In this document: one piece after another, positions 24,794 to 55,440 of the stretch | Position numbering within the stretch: the stretch's first letter is position 1 | Layout: the number at the start of each line of letters is the position of its first letter | Assembly: GCA_003508835.1 (NCBI GenBank) | Contig: PUFA01000068.1 | Coordinates: forward strand, 9,247,501-9,311,500 | Origin: Eonycteris spelaea | Taxonomy: Eukaryota > Chordata > Mammalia > Chiroptera > Pteropodidae | Length of the DNA stretch: 64,000 bases | Reading direction: 5' to 3' | Position numbers and translations under genes: made by a program | The notes under the pieces: generated by a model | Seen by the model: only the letters and a program-made list of their open reading frames with translations | Database searches by the model: none | What the model was told of the DNA's origin: nothing

Positions 24794-25249
24794 CAGGGTC
24801 TATATAATGTTGATATTTGTATGATCTGATGTGGATAAGGGGAGGAATCCAAACACTGAGATGCTCAGAGAAGCATGGTCTGTGTACCACAAAGTTTGGT
24901 GCACTCATGAAGACAAGGTAAGAGGAGACTATGAAAGAAAAATGGGCCATGCAAGCTCATGGAGGTCCAACATAGCAGGCCTGACAAGCTCAGTGACCAA
25001 AAGTAACCACACAGGATGGTTTGGTCACAAATTCTTAACTAGGCAGGTCACTGCGAGCAGTCAGGTCCCAGGCCTATATCTTCCTTAGCAAAGGTCAGTC
25101 TTAACCTTAAGTGAACTCTGTCTACTGTTCTTATGCATCTAGGATAACATATCTTTGAAATGTCTGAGTAATTTGCTTTTCCTACCCCTCGAAGGTATAA
25201 CTGTTGGCACTGAGCACAAGACCACCACAGCATGAGACCATAGAACCGC
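24794..25249. other. unclassified, perhaps LTR/ERV-related
   Basis: This sequence lies between two LTR-like elements. No recognisable protein or repeat name can be supported. Confidence 0.25.
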
Positions 25250-25599
25250 ACATTGTTATCTTGTTCCCCACATACCATCTCTATGTGCTATAAATGCTAT
25301 TAACTATCCTGTACCCACCAATGTAAAAGAAATGTGTTTCTCCATTTTGCCTTTTATCCAAACCTTGAGACTTCCCCCACTTTGAGTTCTCCCACTCCTT
25401 AATCTGCCACCAATGGGTTTCATGCACTTTCCTTAGGTCTCCTCTTTTGATTCTAATGTATAAAATAAGCTGCAAAACTGCCATTTTCCAGAGCATTTTC
25501 TCAATCCATTGAGATTTTACTTCTAGGCATATGTTGTCAGTTTAGCTCAAATAAACTCATAAAAATTCTCTACAGGTTTGCATGTTTCTTATGTCAACA
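25250..25599 (+). mobile_element. LTR-like element
   Basis: 'ccattgagattttacttcta', 'tagctcaaataaactcataa' (polyadenylation signal AATAAA) and a terminal 'cttatgtcaaca' look like the R-U5 end of an LTR. The left boundary is not defined. Confidence 0.55.
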
Positions 25600-25729
25600 A
25601 GACCCCATGGCAAACAATTCCAAGTCAAGGGCAAAGGTCTTAGGGGCTAATAGGAGAAGAGATTGTTTTATCTTCCTTACATAATCCTTCTTCAGAATAT
25701 CAAATTGGGAATTTGAGAAAGAAGTATTA

Positions 25730-25950
25730 CAGTAATGAGGAATGCAGATGCTGGCATGTCTGATGGACTAGTTTGAATCCCAGCTTCATCACTCATCAAC
25801 TGTGGATACCTAAACGAGTTCCTAACTTGTCCAACTCTGCCTGCTCATAATGTTTACATGTGTGAGATGCCTTACATATCATATTTAGCTCGATGTTTGG
25901 CATAGGTAAGTGTATGTTAATAACTAAATAACTGTTATTATTCATATTCT
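25730..25950 (+). repeat. MIR SINE, decayed
   Basis: 'gactagtttgaatcccagct' and 'agctcgatgtttggcatagg' fit a MIR. Confidence 0.6.
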
Positions 25951-26432
25951 AGTTCATATGGAGCTGGGCACCAATCAAACATAAGATTCTGTAGGTTATA
26001 CCTGTTTTTGCCTTTTTTTACCAAAACCCCTAAGAGCAAAGATTACTGAAATAGGTGCTGTCACACCAGTATCAAAATATATTATAGAAAAAGAAACATT
26101 GCAAAACCTTTTGGCCTCGAACTAAAATATTAGTCGCTAGCACAGGGGCTTAGTGATATCAATGAGCTAGGAATGAATGAAAACTGATCAGTCAGTTCTT
26201 GCCTCTGAAGACTCATGATGGGTAGCTCAAGTTTTAAGGCCTCAAACAGCAAAAGAGCAGCTAAAACTGAAGTCTTGCCAAGAATACTACATGGGGTCTC
26301 CATTTCCTTCAGAAATTCTTCAGAAAGTTTCAAGAAATTCCAGAGACAATAAACCTGATTAAGGAAGCAAGTCTGTGCCTGCAGGTACACATACTGCACT
26401 GCCCTCCCACCCACCCCCAAGTCCCCTCAACC

Positions 26433-26435
<3 letters not shown>

Positions 26436-26486
<51 letters not shown>
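26436..26486 (+). repeat. (CA)n microsatellite
   Basis: About 25 uninterrupted CA units. The flanks 25950-26435 and 26490-26810 show nothing recognisable. Confidence 0.97.
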
Positions 26487-26488
<2 letters not shown>

Positions 26489-26814
26489 CTGCTTGAGGGC
26501 TGGTCTTAAGACTGATGAGATTTAATACATAAAGCTGAAGAGGGACCAAAGAGAGTTCATTCAACATCCAGTTTCACTAGGCATTAGAGGATTGTGAGGA
26601 ATGTGCAGGTGGTGATATCTGGTGTCACTGAATAAGAGCCATGAGCTAGAACAATTCCAGGCTGGCCCTCTGCTTTGAAAGCACTTCTTAGCCAGGCAGG
26701 TGGGTTTTAACAATAAGCTACCCAGCAGGCCAACCAGGTCCCCACTGTGAAGCTTCAGATATTAGGTGGGGCTCAGAACGAGATGTAGTTGGCAGAACAG
26801 AAAGGAATAATTAA

Positions 26815-26935
26815 GAGTCACCTTCTCATTTTATAGCTAAAGTGTAGAGTGAAAAGCGACCTGCCCATGGATACACAGCAAGTTAGAGGCAAAACTGGGG
26901 CAGACCCTTAGCCTCTTTCTTTTGTATTGCAGAGA
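26815..26935 (-). repeat. MIR SINE fragment (antisense)
   Basis: 'tctcattttatagctaaagt' followed by 'gatacacagcaagttagagg'. Confidence 0.6.
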
Positions 26936-27034
26936 TCCCTACCCCTCAAAGGTACAACCGCTGCCACTAGAGCACATCAAATTAACGTCACCCTATTCAT
27001 TTTTTGATTCATTTTTTTCCAATTCATTTTTTCT

Positions 27035-27185
27035 CATCAATCATCAATTCATTTATTCAACAAATTTTACTAAGGGCTCTGATAGGGAGCTGGGGTAACA
27101 AAAATGAAGGACGTACAACCTGATTCAGGCCCCTGGGTAAAATACTCAGAAACATGCAGTTAAAAGAAAGTTCTACACTGTAGAA
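27035..27185 (+). repeat. L2 3'-end fragment
   Basis: 'ttcatttattcaacaaattt' followed by 'gggagctggggtaacaaaaa' is the L2 3' end. Confidence 0.75.
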
Positions 27186-27274
27186 GATGACTGGACTGGT
27201 GCTGCGACAGGCCTAGGATTTGATTATTCCCTCCTTTTAAGCTCCTTTATGCCTAGCGCATACCTCTAATTGCT

Positions 27275-27580
27275 GCAATCATCACATTCTATCAGGAAGC
27301 CTGAAACACTGCTGGAGGCAAAAATGATAAAACTGAAGCTCTCCTACTTCAGGCATATCAGAAGGCAGGGGCTTTTGGAAAAGACAACAATACTGGCAAA
27401 AATAGAAGGCAGCAGGAAAAAAGGAAGACCAAGTATGAGAGGATTGACTCCATAAAAGGAGCCATACGCATGAGTCTGCAGGAGCTGAGCAGGGCTGTTG
27501 AGGACAGGACCTTGTGGACACCACTCATTCATTGTTAGGGTCATCAGGAGTCAGAGCTGACTCAACAGCATATAACACAT
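27275..27580 (+). mobile_element. RTE-like LINE, C-terminal fragment
   Basis: An open frame at 27270-27455 contains KLKLSYFRHIRRQGLLEKT and GSRKKGRPS, like the 'YFGHI...GRPR..W' tail of RTE/BovB-type LINE polymerases. The nucleotide pattern continues through 'gtcatcaggagtcagagctg' to about 27580. The clade assignment is by memory only. Confidence 0.6.
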
Positions 27581-27639
27581 ATATGTGCTTGGGAGACACT
27601 GAAGCACAGGAAGGCCAGAACCCCATGTAGGTGGCAGGA

Positions 27640-27800
27640 TAATATCACATTAGACAGTCCTGAATTAAAATCCTACTCCCTCAACTTACTGAGATCTTTG
27701 GGCAAGTTATTCAACACCCCCAGCCTCAGTCTCCTCATTTGAAAAGTGAGGATAATCAGAGTACCTATCTGAAAGGGTGGTTGTGAAGACAAAAATATAA
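27640..27800 (+). repeat. MIR SINE
   Basis: 'cagtcctgaattaaaatcct', 'agatctttgggcaagttatt' and 'ctcagtctcctcatttgaaa'. Confidence 0.85.
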
Positions 27801-28054
27801 GAGATGCTCGCATACATCAGCCCACAGGCAAAGCAGCGCTTATTCTTATTCACCCTTGAATTACCACAGCTAAGACAGGCCCTGCACCTCTTGAGGGCTC
27901 TGTTGACAGAACACAAGGGGAAAGAAAAAAAAAAAACAGACAAGGAGGACAACAGGACACAATAAATAGAGGGCTCTCCCACAAGAGTCTGTTATTTTTT
28001 TTTAACCTAGAAAACATCATGTCTCTGATATCCTGAGGTTGTAGTGGAGACACC

Positions 28055-28556
28055 GATGGCAGTTTCAAAATGTCAACAAATTCTCTGATACTCCTCCCTT
28101 TACGGGGTGGTATCTAACTGCCCTCTGCTTGAGTTTGTGCTGGACTTACTAAGTAGCTTCTAACAAATAGAATAAAGCAGAAGTGACCATGTGCACTTTC
28201 AGAGATTGGGCCATAAAAGGCATTGCAACTTATTCCTTGCTCTCTCTTGGATTACTCACTCTCACAGCAACCAGTGGCCATATCCTGAAGACACCCATGC
28301 AGCCCTAGGACCCATGTGGCAAGGAACTGACACCTGCTATCCTTAGGAGTGGATCCTCCAGCTCCAGTCAAGCCTTCAGTTGACTACAGCCCCTAATGTC
28401 ATCCTGACTGCAACCTCACAAGAGACACTAGCCAGAACCGCCAGATAAGCCACTCTTGAATCCCTCATGACAGAAATTATGAGATAATTATGTTTCTTGT
28501 TTTAAGCCATTAAGTTTAGGGGTAATTTGTTATGCAGCAATTGAGAACTAATACAA
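28055..28556 (+). mobile_element. MLT1-type MaLR LTR
   Basis: 'agtgaccatgtgcactttca', 'aaggcattgcaacttattcc', 'ttgttttaagccattaagtt' and a final 'gagaactaatac' define a full-length MLT1-group LTR. Confidence 0.85.
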
Positions 28557-28559
28557 CAT

Positions 28560-29595
28560 TTAAATGCAATACTGTTCACTTTTATTTTAAACTTGGAATT
28601 TGACTATTTCTTCTGGCTTTAATTACCCTCCAAGTGACTTTATGAATAACCATTCTAAGATATAAAAGCATATAATATATTGGACTAATCACAATCTTTG
28701 GCTCAGGTTCCAAGAAATATAAGAATTAAAAATAAAAACAAATGTCTGGGTATTCAGAACCCACAAAACTGCTGTGGTCTGAGAAATAATCAAAATCTGA
28801 GCACCTCCCTTTAGAGAGAAGCTCATTATAGTGGTCAAGAGAGCGTCCAGTCATAGCAATGTACCAGAACTGAGAGGAGACTAAATAAACTCTTTAGAAA
28901 GAAAAGGCCAAGTCACAAGGTCTACGAAACACTTCGCCAAATTCTGTATTATTCTATCTGCTGAAGTTTTCCAGGCTGGAGACCCTATAAAAGTGACATT
29001 GACCCTTATCTGCAATTTCTCCCCATATCCCAAATCTAATCATTGTGGGTGACATACTGTGAGGAAAAAGCAGGGAATCAGGGGTAGGAGAGAGTTGGCT
29101 TGTTTCAGAAATTCAGGCCATTCAACAAACATTGAGTACATATGTTGTACAAGCAAGCAGTAGTGACATCTCAGCTGCTACCATAGTGAGCAGAAATTAA
29201 TAAGGTCCCTTGTTAGTGCCAAGCTGATCAAGAAGGGAAGATTCAATGGTGAGACACCGAGTTGGAAGAATGCACAAAAGGCCAACATGAGGATGAAACA
29301 GCAGGCACCAACTTTACTGCATGGAGTGCAGTTCTATCGGGGGAAGTGCAGTTCTATTGGGGGGAACACAGTATTGCAGGTACTTCTTCCACTCCCCTTC
29401 TTGTGTTCCCCTTCTGCTTTCAAGGGGACTGCATGACTCCACACATAGCAGAGTACAATAGTAGCATTCAGCCACACATGCATGATACAATAAGCTGAAG
29501 TATGTTTACATATTTTAGGTGCAGGTGCCCTACTACACTAATGTAACATTCTAAATCTGGGTTCCTATTCCTAGCTGCAAGCCTGAATCACAGCC
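28560..29595. other. unannotated intergenic DNA
   Basis: No gene or confidently classified repeat. A short local duplication 'gtgcagttctat(c/t)gggggg' occurs near 29325-29365. Confidence 0.35.
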
Positions 29596-29599
29596 AGAC

Positions 29600-30375
29600 C
29601 TGGGACCAGCCAGGCCTGGGACACACATCCTTGCCCTGATGGAGTGAATACATAGTAGGGGAATTAAATGATCGCAAATAAAGGTAAAACTGCACTCAGT
29701 TGACAGGTGCACAGGGTAGGCTAAGAGGTGGTCAGGGAAGATTTCCCTGGGGAAGTGGTGCTAGATCTGAGAGGTAACAGAGAGGTAACTAGCCTAAGGA
29801 GATGTCAAAAACAGGACAACGGGCCCAAAATGAAGTCACTTATGCCAAGCCCCATTTCACTAAATGGAGACTTAACCTAGTAAGTTTCAGCTCTCCCAGA
29901 AATGGAATCTTAAAGCAATCAGGAGTCACCTAATCAGCATTAGTTAGGAGATCTATCTGATACACCCCTGCCATCCCCTATTGGGAAAATAACCTTGCAA
30001 TAACCAATCTGCTTTTTTGCCTAGTTTAATCTTGTCCCTGCTCCCCTCTGCCATACAAGTCTTTCATTTTGTACAGCTTTTCAGAGAGTGGATGCTAGAT
30101 TGGATATTGACTGATACATAAATCATTAAATAAAGCCAGTGAGATCTTAAATTTTACTCAGCTGAATTTTGTTTTTTAACAGAGAGAAGGAAGAACATTC
30201 CAAATAGAGGAAACAGAATGTGTAAAGGTGCAGTAACAGGAAAGAATATGGCATGTACCAAGGCTGAAAGCAGGTCAGTTAATCTTGAGTGAGGAAAACA
30301 GTGTGTAGAGGTGAATGTGAGAGGTATCATGGAGGCCAAATTGGCAGGCCTTGGCAACAGCAGTTAGAAATATTT
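29600..30375 (+). repeat. L2 fragment split by an LTR
   Basis: The parts 29600-29802 ('agatttccctggggaagtgg') and 30182-30375 ('ggaagaacattccaaataga', 'atgtgtaaaggtgcagtaac') read as one L2 3' region interrupted by the LTR at 29803-30181. Confidence 0.75.
29803..30181 (+). mobile_element. LTR16-like ERVL solo LTR inserted in L2
   Basis: It begins TGTCAAAAACAGGACAACGG, carries 'atcattaaataaagccagtg' with the polyadenylation signal, and ends TTTTTTAACA. The flanks share GAGA on both sides. Confidence 0.75.
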
Positions 30376-30421
30376 TAGGTAGAAACAGACAACCTGACCA
30401 ATAGTGGCTTAAAGACATAAC

Positions 30422-30422
<1 letters not shown>

Positions 30423-30461
<39 letters not shown>
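30423..30461 (+). repeat. (TG)n microsatellite
   Basis: About 19 TG units. The following 500 bases to 30970 hold nothing else recognised. Confidence 0.97.
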
Positions 30462-30463
<2 letters not shown>

Positions 30464-30974
30464 CCTCAGATAATAACATGTTTCCTTAAATAACAAGAAA
30501 ACAAGAATTCTGGAGATGGGAGGGATTTGTATGGCAGCTCAATGATGTTAGGGCCAGCACATAAGGTGCTTTATCCTCACAGCTGAATCCAGCTCCATGC
30601 CTCATCGTAAGTCCAAATCAGGAAGAATGAAAAAAGAGGCAAAATTCATGACAACTGTCTCTTTTATCAAGAAAGGAAAACCTTTCCCAGAAACCTCCAG
30701 CAGAATTCTTCTTAATAAGTCTTACTAAATAGAACTATGTCATCAGGCTCCTCCTATCTACCAGGAGGGCTGGAAAACCAACTGTTTAATTTTTCTAGAT
30801 TCTTTAGAAGAAATGGAAAAGGGAGAAGGGGATTGGGTGTGGCTGTTGAATTAGTAAATTCACAGTGAGTTTGCAGGTACAGGGCAAGGGAAGTGAACAA
30901 CTGGATGGTTGGTGTCATTCTCTGAGTGGATAACATAGAAAGATTACAAGTTCAGATTTGGATATACTGAGTTT

Positions 30975-31380
30975 GAGGTGTGGTAAACTGAATAATGGCC
31001 TCCAAAAATATTTGTGTCCTAATCCCTGGAACATGTAACTATCACCTTATATGGCAAAAGAAACTTTGCAGGTGTGATTAAGTTAAATACTTTGAGACAG
31101 GGAGATTATCTTGAACTACCCAGGTGACCTCTAGATGCAATCACAAGTGTCCTCATAAGAGGAAATGACAGGGAGATTTGACTCTAGAAAAGTAATAGAT
31201 GTGACAATAGAAGCAAAAGGTTAGAGTGATGTGAGAAAAGGGCCAAGGAATGCAACCTATCTCTAAAAGCTGAAAAATAAAAGCTCTTCCTCTCAGAGCC
31301 TCCAGAAGGAAACAACCCTGATGACACCCTGACTTTAGCCTAGTGAGACTAATTACAGCAGCAGTAGGAAACTAATGAAA
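30975..31380 (+). mobile_element. MLT1-type MaLR LTR
   Basis: 'gtaaactgaataatggcctc', 'actttgcaggtgtgattaag' and 'tcagagcctccagaaggaaa', ending 'aggaaactaatga'. Same group as the copy at 21.2 kb. Confidence 0.87.
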
Positions 31381-31400
31381 GGTGCCTTTAAAACACCTAA

Positions 31401-31792
31401 TGTTGTAGCCGCCCACCCCGAAAGACACACAGACCACCAGAACTCAGTGAGTTATAGGAAACACTCTTTATTCAGCCAGCTGGGTCTGCCAGGGGTATGC
31501 AGACCCCAAATTAAACAGCCCTTAAATGTAGAGGTACAGGGTTTTTAAGCCCAAAATCTCATTCTTCATTCTGCCTAAACACAAAGGTCAATCTTTCTTC
31601 TATTCATTTCCTGTCAACTCACAGGTCAGGTGAGTAAGTGGGGGTACAGAAGCAGAAAGCTTGTTTAGAATGTTATGTTCCTATAGGTGACAGCCTATGT
31701 CCCATGGACATAGCCGTGTTCTCATGGACACAGCCAAGCAGTAATTTTCCTGCAAATAATAAATTTCTAGCAGTCATTTTTCAGCCATTACA
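31401..31792 (-). mobile_element. solo LTR, antisense, with 4-bp TSD
   Basis: It runs from TGTTGTAGCC to TCAGCCATTACA, flanked by CTAA on both sides (31397-31400 and 31793-31796). The minus strand carries AATAAA in 'ctgaataaagagtgtttcc'. A 4-base duplication fits a gammaretrovirus-like (class I) element. No internal sequence remains. Confidence 0.78.
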
Positions 31793-31974
31793 CTAAGAGA
31801 TGTCAGGCCAGCCTTTGGGTATAAGGATCTGGAGGTGAGAGAAAAGGACTGAGCGAGAGATAACAATTTGAATGTTGTATTCAAATGGGTGGCATTTGAA
31901 ATTGTGAGAGGGCATAAACTCATAGGAGAGTGACGCTGTCACGTACCTGCTTTGCATCTTTTAGCCAGGTGCTT

Positions 31975-32185
31975 AACTTCTTTGAAACATTATTTATTAA
32001 ACATTTACTATGTCCTGGCATCACATCAAGCAATTTACATGCATCCTCATTTAATCCTCGCGACCACTTTATGAGGTAGAACCCATTTTTCTCTGCTATT
32101 TACAAAAACGGAAAACGAAGTTCAGTGAGCTTAGTCTTTTGTCCAAGATCAGACAATACGTGAGGGAGACGAGACCAACTGTATT
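31975..32185 (-). repeat. MIR SINE (antisense)
   Basis: 'ttaaacatttactatgtcct', 'catttaatcctcgcgaccac' and 'tttgtccaagatcagacaat'. Confidence 0.85.
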
Positions 32186-32845
32186 TCTTGTGCCTTGGCC
32201 TTTATGGCCCAGGAAACCGCAACATCGATAAGATCTATGAGTGTGTTAGGCCTACTGAATTTCAACAAGACCCCTAAGTTATTTACACAGTAAGTGTGAG
32301 AAGCACTAGCCTTTAGCCTGCCTCCAGAATGGGTTCCTCTCAGGCAGGAGCTGCACCAAGACTCTAGCTCAGAGTTCTAGAACCACATGTTGCTCACCTC
32401 TGTATCTTTGCTCATACCATTCACTATCTGGAACAAACACTCTTGCTGTAACTTTCAGATTACAGTTCAGTCTCCTCCATTATGCGAACGTCTCCAGGAC
32501 CAGATACAGTTCTCTGTTGCCTTGGTACCCCAAGGCCGGGCAAGATCAAGACCCAAAGCGGACACGCAGCAACTAAGTGAACTCAAAGAAGTAATAAATG
32601 AAACTTAACTTGTCGCCTCAGAGACCCGCGCAGGTGTGCGACACCCTCCCCAGCCGCCGAAGGAGGCGCTATAGCAAAAGAGCAGCGAGCGCGAGGTTTA
32701 AGTGCCGGAGCTCGGGCCTCCGGCGGGCTGGGCGGCTATGCGCATGCGTGCGGCCCGAGGCGCCAGCTCAGAGGACCTTCCCCGCATGCGCGGAAGCGAA
32801 GCCGGATGTGGATTGAGTTGGAGGGAAGGACGCGGCGCAGCGGCG

Positions 32846-51854
<19,009 letters not shown>

Positions 51855-52240
51855 ATAAAGGAATTGCTTGGATGTATTCCAAGCAATTATTTCATGGGAA
51901 ATTAATCAGAACTTGAAGAAAGTTGCTGGTGGCATGAACCATTCATTTCTGTATATCTGTTTGAGAACCATTTCCAGACTTGGCTTTGCCCAGCCTAGCA
52001 ACCTGATTGTCACCATGGTGAGAAGCCACTTGTCCTCCGTAAGCAGTGAAACACATCTGAGACAAATCTCACCTTCCCAGTTAAGCTGTCACTTCAGACT
52101 GCTGTGCTTACTCCAGGTGAGCAGGAAGTCTGATCAACAGCATGATTATTTGTAGTCTGTGTAATCATTGTGAAGCTATAAAAACAATTAGAATCATGTG
52201 CTAAGGGAAATATAAATAAAATACCATTTTGTATTTCTGT
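51855..52240 (+). terminator. ALG8 3' UTR and polyadenylation signal
   Basis: AATAAA occurs at 52215-52220, about 360 bases after the stop codon, and no other AATAAA intervenes apart from 'gaataaagg' directly at the stop. Cleavage is expected near 52235-52245. Confidence 0.7.
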
Positions 52241-53050
52241 ACAAACACTTTTTGGGTAATTACGAGTTCCTACGTTTTCCTATTGGTGTGCACACAAGCA
52301 GATGGTGTACTGTTCTGGCTCTGTACACCTTGTTCCACATTTTTTTCTTTGAAATTATACAATGACCATACTCACAAGGCTAGGGGGAACATTTAGTGAA
52401 TGTTTGGCCTATCAGCAGAGATTGTAAATCACATCTACTCTTACATTGAGTTAAGGACATCTTGTACAGTTCATTCTAACAGCAAGCACTGCCGTTTTGA
52501 CAAGGCTGCCATTTCTCAAAATTGCCTCATTTGAACAAACAAGTGGTTTTATCAGCCTGTCTTGTCCTTTCCCTTCCGTAAGAATACTTCACACACACTT
52601 TTTATTTAGAACCTCCATTTGCCTACTATCTGCTGTACATTCAAATTCAGCCAACGTTTATCGAGCCGATACAAAGAACTTTCACACATTTTATTTACCC
52701 ATTATCCCCTATTAGAAAATCAGAGAGTCCAAGGTCATTGGCATCCTGGAATGCTAATACAGCTCTCCCATGTCTTAAAATATTTTCCCAGATTTCTTTT
52801 GAGTCTCATTGCAGATGGGATTTTGCCAAAGGGGAAGGAAAGCATAGCCCCTCAAGCACATTTCCCTCACCACAGTGCCCCTTGCACCATGCTGTCCTAA
52901 CGACTGTTCTAATAACTTAAAATTCCCAGTGTGCCATGTTATTCTGTACTTCTGCTTCCTTTTATTCATGCCACTTTCTTTCCTCTCTGCTGATTTTTCT
53001 ACCCTGTTAATCTGATCGTTTGTACTTCAAGATTCAAGTTAACTGCTACA
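52241..53050. other. unannotated intergenic DNA
   Basis: No gene or confidently classified repeat was recognised. Confidence 0.4.
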
Positions 53051-53054
53051 GTAT

Positions 53055-53245
53055 CTATGAATATGAAGATAGTACAGTGTAGTGATTAAGAAAAGGGGCC
53101 CTGGAGTCAAACAGCCTGCTTTTAAATTCTGCCTTCATGATTTTTTTTTAATCTGTAGCCTAGTTATTTAATCTTTGCCTCAATGTTTTCATCTCTAAAA
53201 TGATCACAAAAAATTTAGAACCCTACCCGACACATGTCAAGTGTC
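53055..53245 (+). repeat. MIR SINE
   Basis: 'agtacagtgtagtgattaag', 'gccctggagtcaaacagcct' and 'gcctcaatgttttcatctct'. Confidence 0.88.
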
Positions 53246-53259
53246 TGATGACTATCATC

Positions 53260-53480
53260 TTCTGTTTTTATGAATCTTTTCCTCTCCATCTACCCGCTCT
53301 TTCCTTCTCCCAGAATTGAGCACCCACACCATGTGCTCCCATGCCAAGAGTCTACTTCTGCCATTAATGGCTGTAATACTTGATTATCCATTTTCCCCTG
53401 GAGACTAACAATTTGAGAGCAGAGACCACACTTGTTTTGATAGCCCCAGTTTTTGACACGATTGAATGAATGAAACACCA
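53260..53480 (+). repeat. L2 3' end
   Basis: 'aatttgagagcagagaccac' and the terminal 'gattgaatgaatgaaac'. Confidence 0.7.
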
Positions 53481-55080
53481 CCTGGGCCATGATTAAAAGC
53501 TAAATATTTACTAGTACTAGCATTAACACAAGGGAACCAGAATAGTTCCTCATGTTTTTGACAATTGATGTACAAGACAAAAAAGAAAATAAGATGAATT
53601 TGGATACATCTTAACAAGGCCAAATTTAATTAGGCTTTGTAGGTTGTTCCTGTGAAAGTGATGTCAAAACTGGAAATGCACATCTGGTGCAGAGATTTCC
53701 AGAATGTTCTGCAGAGCCCTGGAGGTTGCCTTAGAAGTTCTGGGCCCTGTCCAATCTTCCACCAAAGCAAATACGCTTTGCTTTGATCTGTTTCATGTAT
53801 TAAGCTTCATGTAAGTTTTTGTTCAAAGCGGTTTAACACCTTATATTACCAAGAGTGAAATGGCACTTGAAACAGGAATAACTTGTTGGTGCCAACAGAC
53901 TAGAATCCAGATTTCTGCCTACAGTCCAGTACTCTACCAAGCACTATACCTTGTATTCCTATATTTAAACTGCACAGAGATGTGGGTGTTTTTCAACAGC
54001 AGATTCCTAGGTTTCAGCAATTACTAAAATGAAACTGTTTCAAAATGTTTTGAAATCTAGAATTAAGCAAAGTCAAGAAGAACTCACTAAGGATGCTATC
54101 AAAATTTAAATATATATATAAATAAGTCATTTTTTACCTGCTATTTAATTTATATACAGTGTACCAAAATCTCACAAGAGAAAAGTGAGAGGGACTTGGT
54201 ATTCTTGGTCACTGTGTCTTTCCCCAGGCAGAGGAATAGAATCAAATCTGAGAGAAAACTACTAAGAAGATGTGCTGTTTCTCCAGCCCAACACTGGTAT
54301 AGTTTTCTTTGTTAATGACTTCCACCGGAAATGACTCCTTGTGAAGGAAGCACTTCCGTGTCAGAGAGAACTGCCCCCCATATAATATATAAGCTATGCA
54401 GCTTCTATCTGTAGTTAGTGGGTAAAAAAACGTGACCTTTGAAAAGATGTTGCACCCTTCAGTAGTTTGATGAAATTACATTTCCAGCATGGTTGTGGTA
54501 AAAAAAAAAAAAAACTCTTGACCCATCTGTTTCCTTTTCTGTGCTCCAAAGAAACGTGCTGCTATGCTAATGATAGCTGAGATTAGAACAATTTCATAAC
54601 CTCAAAAATTTGAATCAATATATAGCCATTAGTTTCTCATAATGAAGTCCCATATTCAGCACACCCATTTATAGAAAAGTCAATAAATGTAATAATGTTT
54701 TTTCACTCAAGAGTCAGAAATAAAAACAACATGCTTGTATATATAAAACAACTCAGAAAAAGACAGGACCCATGGTATACCTATGTACAGAATCATGGAA
54801 TCCTCGAAAAGCTTTCAGAAGAGTACTCGGGGCAGATTTATTTTTTATAGTTTTCCCACACAACAGCTGATTAGGCAGTGTGTGGGTATTCACCACCTCA
54901 TAATGCAGCTCACACACCACAATATGTGCTGCTTTTTCCCAAGGCATTTGTTTAATGTTGAATTAATGTTTTACTCCCTCTGACTTTTACCAGTTGGTCT
55001 CTGGAACAATACATAATGAGGTTCTGCTCCCATTTACATGATAGCACTTCAAGTGATACAGAAAGGGAAGACCCCATAGT
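53481..55080. other. unannotated intergenic DNA
   Basis: No gene seen. A run of 15 A sits at 54500-54514, and there are weak repeat traces I cannot classify. Confidence 0.4.
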
Positions 55081-55084
55081 GTGT

Positions 55085-55440
55085 CCCCTTTGGTTGAATG
55101 CTTACTATGTGCCAAGAACTATGCTTGGCATTACTGCTTTTAATCCTTCCTAAAACTTTGAAAATCAAACTCATTCAATTATTGCTTCCAAAAAAAATTC
55201 ACTGAATTCCCGTTGAGTCTTATATCCTGTGCTAGGTACTAGAGATCAAAAGGTAAACAAGAAAGACATTCCTACCATCAAGGACTTTATGTTTCGGTGG
55301 CTAGATGGTCCTAAGAGCCAGGAAGAATGGTATAGGTTGAATTGAAGTTGGGGAAGTAGGCAGAGCTCAAGTTTTGCAGGGTCTTTTAGGCCATTGTAAG
55401 GGATTAAATTTTAAGTCAAATAGGAACAAAAGAGTTTAAA
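55085..55440 (+). repeat. L2/MIR 3'-end fragments
   Basis: 'atgcttactatgtgccaaga' then 'cctgtgctaggtactagaga' and 'ccatcaaggactttatgttt'; two adjacent old repeats. Confidence 0.7.

Noticed and set aside
24511..25088. 113- and 85-codon frames in the LTR region as genes
   Set aside because: The first is an LTR with an internal duplication, and the second has no family signature in LTR-like surroundings.
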